A stretch of 64,000 bases of DNA from positions 1,382,472-1,446,471 of the forward strand of contig AP021858.1 of assembly GCA_017347465.1 (NCBI GenBank), in the 5' to 3' direction. Shown piece after piece: positions 17,518 through 28,856 of the stretch. The position numbers and the translations under genes were made by a program. This stretch comes from Candidatus Nitrosymbiomonas proteolyticus. GTDB taxonomy: Bacteria; Armatimonadota; Fimbriimonadia; Fimbriimonadales; Fimbriimonadaceae. Under the pieces are notes generated by a model. The model made no database searches. It was not told the origin of the DNA and worked only from the letters and a program-made list of their open reading frames with translations. Position 1 is the stretch's first letter, and each line of letters starts with the position of its first letter.

Positions 17518-19899
17518 GTGCTTGGCCTCCCGTTGTTGCTGGCTTCGGTTCTTTGCCTCCCGGACCCTTCGCAAGGGAGAAGCGGCGTTTACGTCGCCCC
17601 CGGAGCGGAGGCTCAGTCTTGGGCGATCAATTCCAATCGAACTGTGATCTGGCAGGGCCAGCAGTACGTGCCTTTAGGTGCGGTCCTACCGGGTTCACCG
17701 GTCGAAATCGCTCAGGCCGCTGCGTCGGGGATCAAGGACGTCGCGGTCGAGCTTCCGGCGGGCGGGATGGGTTGGGAAGCGGCGTTTCAGTCTTTGGAAG
17801 CTGGAGGGCTGCGCTATATGCTGACCCTCTCCTCGCTCGCGCCCGGCCCTTATGGCGTCGCTGTCGAACCTCAGGGCTACCGATTCACCGGAATCACGAA
17901 CGACCGCCACATCGAATTCACGGTCCCCGGCGCTGATCGCGCGCTGGCCTTCTTGGTGACGCAACGGGATGGCGCGGTGCAGGAGCGATACAGTGTCGCG
18001 ACCCCCGAAGGGAGGTTCTCGCTCGACGTAAAGCCCCGAACGGAGTTGGAGCACGTCCTCATCGTTTACCCGGTGCTTCAGAGCCACAAGCTGATCGATT
18101 GCTGGGATCGCTTCGACGAACACCGCGACGAACTGCTCCAATCGCTTCGCAGCCACCCTCCCGGCCCTGGGCTGAGGGGAATTGTGAACCCACTGGGCCG
18201 CGTGATTCGGATGCGGGCGCAGCGGACGTTTGTCCCGACGAGCGGCTTCTTCCGAATGGAGCTTCGGGCTTATTTGGAGTTGCGATACCGGACGGTTGAG
18301 ACCGTTCAACGGGCATGGTCGATGAGCGCCTCTGGCCTTTCTTCGTTCGAGGACCTCGCGAAGCTGGTTCCTCTTTGGTCCGGCTCGCGGGGCCTGTCGC
18401 TGCTTCTCGATCCCGATTCGGGGAAGACCTACCCTTGCGAGTCCCGGCGCAGCGCGATCTGGGACGACCTCGAAACGGTGATCAACGATGCGATGGTCAA
18501 GCGGTTTTCTCGGTTGACGCAAGCGATCAAGAAGGTGTGCAACGTCCCGGTGATTCAGGATTGGGAAGGATGGGCTTCGCCCTATGAGTCGGGCCGGGTC
18601 GCTATGGACGGGCTGGGCGCGCGGGTCGATGGCCTCTCGCCTTCCCTGATTGCGGCGAGCGCGGGACCTGTGGCGAGTTCGACTTCGAGGTGGTCGGAAT
18701 CGGGTCTGATGGTCGCGACTGAAGTGGACGGATTGGGAAGCGCTCCCGATACGAACTCGCTGCTGGGCGCGGTGGAGGACCTGCTCTCCCTGGGGTTCAG
18801 GGGTTTCTACTTCCGGGCTAGCGGGCGGAGCGTCCTCGAAGCGATCGTTCAGATCGCCGAGCGCGTTCAAAGCGACACGAGCCTATCGCTCCGGACGTTT
18901 CAGGCGCTGTATTATCCCGAAAGCGCCGCTTATCCGGCCGTAACGATGAAGCTTCCTGGAGGTTACTGGTGGCTCCCCTCGCCCGCACCTGGGGACCGCA
19001 TCGACCTGGGGCGCAGCTTCTTCGCCTACAGGTTCGCGGAACCGGGCAATGAGTTTGTGGCGCTTTGGACGCGCGGACCCGCCGGAAGGATCAAGTTGCG
19101 GTTCCTCGATTCGAAAAACCTCACGTTTCAGGCCGTCGACGGCACGGACCCCAACCCGAAGAACGTTCGCGGCGGGGTCGAAGTCAACGTCGGGCCGCTG
19201 CCGCTCGTGATCCGGGGGACCCAAGAGATCCCGATCCCAGAGCCGGCGTACCAAGAGGCCGTTGCGCGGTTTGATGCGCTGCTGCTCGCCGCCGAAGAAC
19301 GAAGGATCGACGACACGGAATTCCGCTTCCTCTTCCGCGACGCCTTGAATGGGTTTGAGCGCAATCCAGGCGGGAGCTTTGGGATCATGCGGCAACAGGT
19401 GATCGCTCTCGGCTCGAGGCTGGGCGGGTGGAATTGGATCGAGGCTGAAAACGTGCGTGATACCTCGTTCAGCGAGATCGTCGAAGCTCCCGGAACCAGC
19501 GGCCGAGGCGCCCTCTCGCTTTCGACTCCGTTCGACAACCGAGGCGAGCGCTACTTCGCCGAGTACTCATTCTTGCCGAGGAGCAACGCCGACCTCGAGG
19601 TCTGGATCGCTGCAAGGATCGAGCCCATCTATCGCAAGGCGGTGACCTTGGAGATCGGAGGACAGATTCTTCGGATACAAGGCGATCCGATCAGCTACTA
19701 CGGGCGGCAGTTTGGGTGGTACCGATTGGGGCTCACGCGCCTCGAATCCGGACAGACCAAGCTCACGCTTTGGGTCGATGGCCTCGAAGGGATCGACGTG
19801 CAGATCGACGCGATCGTGCTGTATCCGGGGCAGTTCTCGCCCATCGGACCGATGCCCCCCGATTTCGCGGTGGGCCCGAGCCTACTTTCGGTTCGGTGA
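17518..19899 (+). CDS. Large secreted protein, glycoside-hydrolase-like
   Basis: A 793-residue exported protein with a signal peptide (LGLPLLLASVLCLPDPSQG). The central part (about 190-470) resembles TIM-barrel beta-galactosidase-like hydrolases: FRMELRAYLELRYRTVETVQ is the kind of segment seen where GH42-type enzymes describe a chain of the form 'YGTVEALNRAW', followed by WDDLETVINDAMVKRFSRL. The C-terminal 200 residues look like a carbohydrate-binding beta-sandwich (WIEAENVRDTSFSEIVEAPG, then RYFAEYSFLPRSNADLEVWI). Catalytic acids are not assignable. Carbohydrate binding or hydrolysis outside the cytosol is inferred. GTG start with TAGTCT ending 7 nt upstream. Confidence 0.6.
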   Translation: MLGLPLLLASVLCLPDPSQGRSGVYVAPGAEAQSWAINSNRTVIWQGQQYVPLGAVLPGSPVEIAQAAASGIKDVAVELPAGGMGWEAAFQSLEAGGLRYMLTLSSLAPGPYGVAVEPQGYRFTGITNDRHIEFTVPGADRALAFLVTQRDGAVQERYSVATPEGRFSLDVKPRTELEHVLIVYPVLQSHKLIDCWDRFDEHRDELLQSLRSHPPGPGLRGIVNPLGRVIRMRAQRTFVPTSGFFRMELRAYLELRYRTVETVQRAWSMSASGLSSFEDLAKLVPLWSGSRGLSLLLDPDSGKTYPCESRRSAIWDDLETVINDAMVKRFSRLTQAIKKVCNVPVIQDWEGWASPYESGRVAMDGLGARVDGLSPSLIAASAGPVASSTSRWSESGLMVATEVDGLGSAPDTNSLLGAVEDLLSLGFRGFYFRASGRSVLEAIVQIAERVQSDTSLSLRTFQALYYPESAAYPAVTMKLPGGYWWLPSPAPGDRIDLGRSFFAYRFAEPGNEFVALWTRGPAGRIKLRFLDSKNLTFQAVDGTDPNPKNVRGGVEVNVGPLPLVIRGTQEIPIPEPAYQEAVARFDALLLAAEERRIDDTEFRFLFRDALNGFERNPGGSFGIMRQQVIALGSRLGGWNWIEAENVRDTSFSEIVEAPGTSGRGALSLSTPFDNRGERYFAEYSFLPRSNADLEVWIAARIEPIYRKAVTLEIGGQILRIQGDPISYYGRQFGWYRLGLTRLESGQTKLTLWVDGLEGIDVQIDAIVLYPGQFSPIGPMPPDFAVGPSLLSVR

Positions 19900-20795
19900 A
19901 ATCTCTACCTTCGAGACGGCGCAGGGCACGCCCTCGCTGGCCGTGATCAGCCACTTGCCGTCGAGCGAGTAGGCGATGGCCTCGCCCTGAGCTTCGATGG
20001 CGATGGCGATGCGCTGGGGGCTGCCCGCGGTCCAATCGCGCGATTCGGGCACGGGGAACTCGTGAGCCGAGAAGTAGCCTCGAAGGGAGACCCAGTCGCC
20101 GTCAGGGGAGAAGTCGCCGCCGGTCAAGAGCAGAGGCTGGCCCAACGCGGTGAGGCTCTTGAGTTCGGCGACGAACTCCATCTTGATCGTCGTCCCCGGC
20201 GTTTGGTTGGCGCTCCGAACTCGATAGGCGCGCGACGGACTCTTTGAGGACTTGCTGACGACCCACCAGTCTCCAGACCTCGGGTCGACGAGAAAAGCCT
20301 CTGCGTCTCTCGCGCCGTCGGGGTACTCGAGAACGAAACTCTCGAACCTCGTAATCTTGTCGGGGAGGTCTTTCGATTCCTCGACGCGATGGACCGTGAC
20401 GGACTTCCTCACTGCGAGGTTGTCGCCGATGTCCGCAAAGAAGAGGTACGGCTTGCCCCCGACTTCGGCGCTTGAGCAGTCCTCCCAATCGAAGGCTTGG
20501 GCGCCCTCGAGCTCGAAAGGACCTGCTACGTTACCTCCGAGGTCGATCCGCCAGAATCTGGGAGGGTCGCCGGAGTCGTTATGGACGTAGTAGCTCCCTT
20601 CTCGGAGGAGGCTGCGCGCAAGGCCCGAGCACTCGTCGACCTCCTTGACGGCGGTAAGCTTAACTGCCAAGGTCGGTTGTCCGAACGACCGCTGAGACTG
20701 AGAGTCGGAGTCTACGTGGGAGAACTCGGAGCACGCAGCGCCCAGCAGCAGACTCAATGCTGGGACGACAAAGCCAATGGAGCGCATCAGGTTCA

Positions 20796-20796
<1 letters not shown>
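19882..20796 (-). CDS. Lipoprotein with beta-propeller-like body, hypothetical
   Basis: A 304-residue protein with a lipobox after the signal sequence (SIGFVVPALSLLLGAACSEF), so it is exported and lipid-anchored. The body has propeller-like phrases (GSYYVHNDSGDPPRFWRIDL, FADIGDNLAVRKSVTVHRVE, DAEAFLVDPRSGDWWVVSKS) found in proteins that compare recorded values. Function unknown. Its ATG overlaps the stop of the upstream OGG1-like gene (TAATG), making it the third gene of the ligA cluster by coupling. The 57 codons upstream in the same frame belong to the neighbouring gene's territory. Its 3' end overlaps that of the secreted glycosidase-like gene by 18 bp, tail to tail. Confidence 0.65.
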
Positions 20797-24154
<3,358 letters not shown>

Positions 24155-24197
24155 TTCTGGAGCGCTCCGAGGCGACGGATGAGTCCTCTTCAAGGAC

Positions 24198-25046
24198 CTA
24201 CCCTTTGCCGTTCCAGTAGCGGTTGACTTCGTCTTCCGTCGTTCCAGAGGCGCGAAGCTGGGAGACGTGGGGGAAGGACACGTGCCCGTCGACCCACATC
24301 GCCGCCACTCGCTTCGGATCGAATCGTCCCCAAAGCTGGCCCTGCGAGCGGGCGTCGGGAAAGGCCCCCGACCAACCGTTGTAAGGGGGCAGTCCCGGAG
24401 GCACAGGAACTGCGAACGGAGGCTGGATTCGCGAATACCCGACCGCGTTTCGCACGGTAACGGGAGGTCCGCCATAAGCGGGCGGAACTTGGAGGTCCTT
24501 CATCGTCGCCTCTGCGAACATGATCGTGTTTGCGACGTTATCCAAGGAAGTCGTCGAGATTCCCGAATACCAAGGGAATGGAGTTCCATACAGCGAACCA
24601 ACGGTGACGGTATTGAGATACCTGAAGTTGAATCCGTAGCTCGGATTGGCGCCCACAAGGTAGTGATGGTAGCTGTTATTCGGGTCGAAGCGCCCGCGGC
24701 CTTGAGAATCACTTTGCACGGGATCTTGCTCGACGTCTTGAGGACAAAGGAACATCTGCTCGTTCTTCGTGTAGGGAAGCAGAAGGATAGGGTAGTAATG
24801 GAACCCATACGAGGTCGGATACGAGTTGTCGCTCGGGTTGTAAGTGAAGAGCGGCATCGCCTTGTCGTCGTTGTCGCCCATATAGAGGAGCGACGCCACG
24901 GAGACTTGCCGCAGATTTGAGAACGTGACGGATTTCTTCGCTGCGATTTTCGCCTGAGCGAACACGGGAAAGAGGATGGCTGCCAAGATCGCGATGATCG
25001 CGATCACAACCAGCAATTCGATGAGGGTAAAGGCGCGACGTAGCAT
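24198..25046 (-). CDS. Prepilin-like DUF1559 protein (H-x9-DG type)
   Basis: The 282-residue protein opens with the type IV prepilin/type II pseudopilin signal [20 protein letters not shown], cleaved before Phe by prepilin peptidase, followed by a long hydrophobic helix. The C-terminal end contains [14 protein letters not shown], the H-x9-DG-like tail of DUF1559 proteins abundant in planctomycetes, Lentisphaerae and Armatimonadota. It is likely a minor pilin-like or cell-surface protein. Between its start and the DUF1579 gene lie 124 bp with a partial inverted repeat (GATCGTCCTAACGAACGATC), whose role is unknown. Confidence 0.85.
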   Translation of the reverse strand: MLRRAFTLIELLVVIAIIAILAAILFPVFAQAKIAAKKSVTFSNLRQVSVASLLYMGDNDDKAMPLFTYNPSDNSYPTSYGFHYYPILLLPYTKNEQMFLCPQDVEQDPVQSDSQGRGRFDPNNSYHHYLVGANPSYGFNFRYLNTVTVGSLYGTPFPWYSGISTTSLDNVANTIMFAEATMKDLQVPPAYGGPPVTVRNAVGYSRIQPPFAVPVPPGLPPYNGWSGAFPDARSQGQLWGRFDPKRVAAMWVDGHVSFPHVSQLRASGTTEDEVNRYWNGKG

Positions 25047-25170
25047 GAAGCCATTGTTTCGCCCTTACCCCTTGTCGCGCAGCCCCAAATGACGGAGACT
25101 TGATCGTCCTAACGAACGATCCGACGGTCCGTTATGTGGGTCAAGGGATCGTTATCCGGCGCAAATGACC

Positions 25171-25674
25171 CTATACGCGCGTATAGGTCGCCTTCATGAA
25201 CTCCATCCACTCGCCGTTCTCCTGCTCGCCATACGAAGTGAGCGTGCGATGGTTGTCGTCGACGATCTCGATGACGTCCTTATAGTTGGCCGTCTCGCCA
25301 TCGACCATCATGTTCGGGCCGACGCATCGCAGCGTCATGACTCGCCCGTCGTCGCTGATCTCGCCTTCGTACTTCCAGAGGTGCGAGGAGACGTCGGCCA
25401 TCCAGAACCCCCTGTAGCCTCGAAAGGTGACGTCGAAGCCCAGACCGGTCTTGTAGCTCATGGTGTCGCCGCCAGGCATAGTTCCCGATCCTTCCCCGTG
25501 AACCCACAGGGGGCCAAACTCGACGACCGATTCGAATCCCGTCCCGGTGGCGGTGCTGCCGTCGGGCATCATCATGGTGCTTTCTACCTTCCAGTTGCCC
25601 ACGAGCTTCTTCAGCCAGCCGTGCTCCGGCAGTGGCTGCGTCCCGCTGGGCATTTCTTGTGTGTCCGTGCTCAT
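25171..25674 (-). CDS. DUF1579 family protein
   Basis: A 167-residue protein of the DUF1579 family: HGWLKKLVGNWKVESTMMMP is the usual 'L.G.W' opening, and the rest is an up-and-down beta-barrel pattern ending MEFMKATYTR. No catalytic residues or signal peptide are visible; function is unknown. The ATG at 25674 has CATAAT (25681-25686) ending 6 nt before it, with no Shine-Dalgarno sequence. Confidence 0.8.
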   Translation of the reverse strand: MSTDTQEMPSGTQPLPEHGWLKKLVGNWKVESTMMMPDGSTATGTGFESVVEFGPLWVHGEGSGTMPGGDTMSYKTGLGFDVTFRGYRGFWMADVSSHLWKYEGEISDDGRVMTLRCVGPNMMVDGETANYKDVIEIVDDNHRTLTSYGEQENGEWMEFMKATYTRV

Positions 25675-25749
25675 GGGTCAATTATGACGCGGCAGTAAAG
25701 AATGATGCTGAGAGGGTGTCCGAGACCAAGCGGCATCTCCGGCAAGCGT

Positions 25750-25840
25750 TGCGCCTGCGTCCCGCAATTGTAGCGCCCGCGTCCCGCAGGCATCCGGTAG
25801 TCCACAAACGTAGCGCATATGTCCCGCAGGCATCCGGTAG
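25750..25840. repeat. Imperfect direct repeats (TAGCGC…GTCCCGCAGGCATCCGGTAG)
   Basis: Two copies of a 30-bp unit of the form TAGCGC-n4-GTCCCGCAGG-CATCCGGTAG (25771-25800 and 25811-25840) follow a partial third copy that reads GCGCCTGCGTCCCGC at 25751-25765. They lie in a non-coding stretch of almost 400 bp between DUF1579 and the truncated exported protein, next to an Rhs relic. Confidence 0.6.
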
Positions 25841-25904
25841 CCCTGCTGAGTCACGCCGACGCGGACTACGCTGAGAACAGCGTCACACCATAGCCCCGCC
25901 GAGC

Positions 25905-26055
25905 CGTAAACTGCCAGCTCACCAGCATCACGCAAGGCGGGAATACGGTGAAGAGCTTCACCAACGATGACGCCGGGCGAAGAACGAGCATGGACGTGGG
26001 CGGGGTGGGGGTGACCTCGTACAACTACGCCGCCGCTGGGCGGCTGTGTTTGCAG
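25905..26055 (+). pseudogene. Decayed fragment of an Rhs (YD-repeat) gene
   Basis: Translation gives DDAGRRTSMDVGGVGVTSYN and AAAGRL, which matches residues of the full-length Rhs protein encoded near 35220-35300 (GAGRRTGMDVDGVGVTSYTY, DDAGRL). At DNA level the string ATGGACGTGGGCGGGG and its neighbours are nearly the same as in that gene. No start, no core and early stops: a relic showing that Rhs sequence once extended, or recombined, to this side of the island. Confidence 0.7.
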
Positions 26056-26065
26056 CTCGACCCTT

Positions 26066-27114
26066 CTACCTGTGCGCATGGCGGAACGCCCAGATCGCCC
26101 CGGCAACTACCAGAAGGGCAGCCGCGGAACATAGAACGACGGTCATTGGATTCCCGCGCGTGCCTTTCCTAGGCGCTGAGCCGGCGTTAGCTGCGCTCAC
26201 TTTATCTGAGGCAACACGCCCTGTGGGAGGCTGCGTGGTAGCCGCATTTGCTGCCGAGTCTGGCTCTTCGCCTCCTGTTGCGTTGGCATAGTGATTCAGG
26301 ATTTCGCCGGTGTCGGAAGCTACGACAGCGTCTTCCTTCAGCCCATGTATCCAGTATCCCAGGGGCATTGTCTTGGACCGATACAGAGCCCTACCGCGCT
26401 CGGACAACGGCCCCCACTCATTCAGGTACTGGTAGGCTGGACCCAATACGGTCGGAGAAGGCCCCACGTCGATCACTTCTCTAGCTGCTTGCACCGCCTG
26501 TTCCGACGTGATGTTCACCGTAGGCGGGGCATAGGTGTAACCGATGAAGCGTTGAAGCTCCACGATCTCACCTGTCAGAGAGTCCAGGCCGATAATCGCC
26601 TTGTTTCCAGCCCCCAGCGTCGAGTAGCCGTTGGGACGATCATGAAACTTTAGATATATGAGTGCCTTTCCTATATTTCCGTGGGCATCCGGTACGGGGA
26701 TCGGGCGGTGGCTGACGTCTGGACCGAAAGCCCAACCGATGGCCTCCAGCTTGCGTTTTGCCTTTGTGATCAAATCCGCCTCGTCCCTGTAGAAGGGAGG
26801 GCCGGATTTCGGCAAACGCAACCCATCGGGTCCGTTCACCGCAGAATAGAGCTTTGAATTGGAGTAAGCTTTAATGGCTCCCGTTTCTTCGTCGAGACTG
26901 ACGATCCTGTCGCCGCCGCCCACACTCCATCGGGCGACTGTCAAGTCAAGACGATGCCCGACAACGCGGCGAGCGCTCAATAGTGAAAGATCGCCGGGCG
27001 AGATTTCCGGTTCTACACGCTGAAGGAATGTCCGAGCGACTTGGACGGCAGCGCTCTCGCTCGTAACCTGGCCATTGACCTCGGCGCCCCAGCAACTGAC
27101 GATGATGAAACAAA
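26066..27114 (-). pseudogene. Exported protein with YcdB/PepSY-like repeats, 5' end cut off by an ISL3 element
   Basis: The reading frame is open from the stop at 26066 up to the edge of the ISL3 remnant. The annotated-looking TTG at 26980 is not a credible start because the protein continues upstream in frame: FIIVSCWGAEVNGQVTSE looks like the end of a signal peptide and the mature N-terminus. No ATG/GTG/TTG is left upstream before the IS, so the first few codons were lost. The body has two repeats of a PepSY/YcdB-like unit (IVSLDEETGAIKAYSNSK; IGLDSLTGEIVELQRFIGYT) and a C-terminal membrane helix (VVLCSAAALLVVAGAIWAF). Probably non-functional or poorly expressed now. Confidence 0.6.
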
Positions 27115-28235
27115 GGGCTCCTCGCTGTTTGGTGTGGGTTGGCGTAATCTGATGGGATGCAACCGACCGAGTTATTTGCTCTTGGCCTTGGGCTGACGCC
27201 CCCTTGGAAGATCGTGGACATCGAGTTCATTGACGGTGAGGTTCACATCAAGGTGGACTTTGAGCGCGGGGCCAGGTTTGGCGGGCTTGAGGTTCACGCC
27301 ACTTCCGAGCGGAAGTGGCGGCACCTGAACTTCTTCAAGTATCCGTGCTTCATTCATGCCAGGGTGCCTCGGGTCATCGGCAAGGACGGGAAGGTGGCCA
27401 CGGTTCAGGTTCCCTGGGCCCATGCGGGCAGCGGCTTCACGATGGACTTTGAAGCGCACGCGATCGAGCTCGTTTCCCAGATGCCTGTGGCGCTGGCGGC
27501 CAGGCTCCTGAGACTGTCGGACACCCGGCTCTGGCGGCTCATCCATCAATACGTGAAGCGAACCCGAGACGCCCTGGGCATCGGCCAGCCGACAAGGATC
27601 GGGGTGGACGAGACGGCGGCAAGGCGCGGCCACGACTACATCACGGTCTTCGTGGACTTAGATGCCCGGCGCGTTCTGTATGCTTGCCAGGGGAGAAGCG
27701 GCGCTGCCCTTTTCGAGTTCAAAGCGTTCCTGAAGGCCAAAGGCGCGGACCCCGCCAAGGTGCAGGCCTTCACCTGCGACATGGGACCGGCGTTCCTTGG
27801 CGGCATCGCGCAGGCCTTCCCCCAAGCAAGCGTGACGCTCGACCGCTACCACCTTGTGGCCCTTCTGACAAGGGCGGTCGATGTAACGAGAAAAGCCGAA
27901 ACCAAGAAGGCGACGAAGTTCAAACGAACCCGCTGGCTCTGGCTCAAGAACCCAACCAACCTCTCAGAGAAAGAAAAGCTGAGCCTCCAAGAGCTTCTGG
28001 AAGAGAACGCCTTTCCCCTCACCGGAAAAGCCTACGGCCTCAGACTGGCTTTCCAGGAACTCTTCAAAGTCCCCAGATGCCAGGCGCAGACCGCATTCTA
28101 CGAGTGGATCGGCATGGCCCTCGCCTCAGAGATCCACGCCGTCGTCGAGGTCGCCGTCACCTTCTTCAATGCGGCGGACAAGATATTGAGGTGGTTCGAA
28201 ACCCGCATCTCCAACGGATTCCTGGAAGGCCTCCT
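27115..28235 (+). mobile_element. ISL3-family insertion sequence, right end missing
   Basis: The left end GGGCTCCTCGCTGTTTGGTG at 27115-27134 resembles ISL3 terminal repeats (from memory) and lies directly against the truncated exported gene. The transposase homology stops at 28235, where family members normally continue about 40 residues; no right inverted repeat could be found, so the expected 8-bp target duplication cannot be tested. Confidence 0.65.
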
Positions 28236-28461
28236 TGCGGGCTGCCGGTGGGGCAGCCGTGCATCGCCAGGCTTTCAGAGGTGGGAGCCAGGCGCAAATA
28301 CCGTTGGGTTCGTGAAACAAAGCGGTTGCGGGATTGGGCGGAGACCGAGCGCCGATCAGCGGAGCCATAGTCTCTGGACCAGCCAGAGACCGGTAAGCAC
28401 AAGCAGAAGGAGGCCCAGCACGGTCAGCAACCACTTCAGCCTTGCTTCAGGCGAGCGGTAG
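27157..28461 (+). pseudogene. ISL3-family transposase, C-terminus replaced
   Basis: The open frame (434 codons) encodes an ISL3 DDE transposase up to about residue 360: N-terminal zinc-ribbon/HTH region in degenerate form, IGVDETAARRGHDYITVFVD (first Asp), FTCDMGPAFLGGIAQAFPQA (second Asp) and TRISNGFLEGL (Glu). After this the residues (LAGCRWGSRASPGFQRWEPG) no longer resemble the family; the normal C-terminal tail with 'ARGYR' is gone. The catalytic triad is present but the protein is unlikely to be active. The frame continues through 225 bp of unrelated DNA and overlaps a small gene on the other strand. Confidence 0.75.
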
Positions 28462-28649
28462 ACGCCTCGTCCCCAGTCGAGTTTGGCGGCGCAGGCGGCG
28501 CAGACGATCCGCATGCCATAGTGGGTTCGATGGCTGCGCTGGCGGCGCCGGGCGTAGAGCGTCCAGAAGGACTCGCCGACGTAAACCTGCCGGCGCTGCC
28601 TCAGTTCGGAACCGGTGATGGGCTTTCCGCAACGGTAGCAGCTTGCCAT
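28356..28649 (-). CDS. Small zinc-ribbon membrane protein, hypothetical
   Basis: A 97-residue protein with two CxxC pairs (CYRCGKPI near residue 4 and VCAACAAKL near residue 48) that would form one zinc ribbon, then a C-terminal membrane helix (LLTVLGLLLLVLTGLWLV). ATG 28649 places the first CxxC at the N-terminus; an upstream GTG-type extension of six residues is possible. Function unknown. It lies between the ISL3 remnant and the chimeric toxin-like gene. The next 200 bp (28650-28856) hold nothing I can recognise. Confidence 0.55.
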   Translation of the reverse strand: MASCYRCGKPITGSELRQRRQVYVGESFWTLYARRRQRSHRTHYGMRIVCAACAAKLDWGRGVYRSPEARLKWLLTVLGLLLLVLTGLWLVQRLWLR

Positions 28650-28856
28650 GGGTCTGGCGTGGCACAAGTGACCGACTTCGTCAACTTGCGTGGCGTTCTC
28701 TGGACGGCTCAGCTTTTGGCCGACCTTCTCGGCAGCCTAGAGCGCCCTTCATGCAACCCGGGGACTTGTCTACTCCAGAAGCAAAGCGAATGTGAACGTC
28801 CACCGGTACAAGAAATCCTAGTCTCACTCCAAGCAAATCTGCTGTAGAATGCTTGT

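Noticed and set aside
25087-25160. Regulatory inverted repeats between the DUF1559 and DUF1579 genes
   Set aside because: GATCGTCCTAACGAACGATC and nearby GGATCG…CGATCC pieces are suggestive, but short and without a matching second site.
26066-26980. Intact 304-residue protein starting at TTG 26980
   Set aside because: In-frame coding sequence continues upstream into a signal-peptide-like segment, so this TTG is internal.
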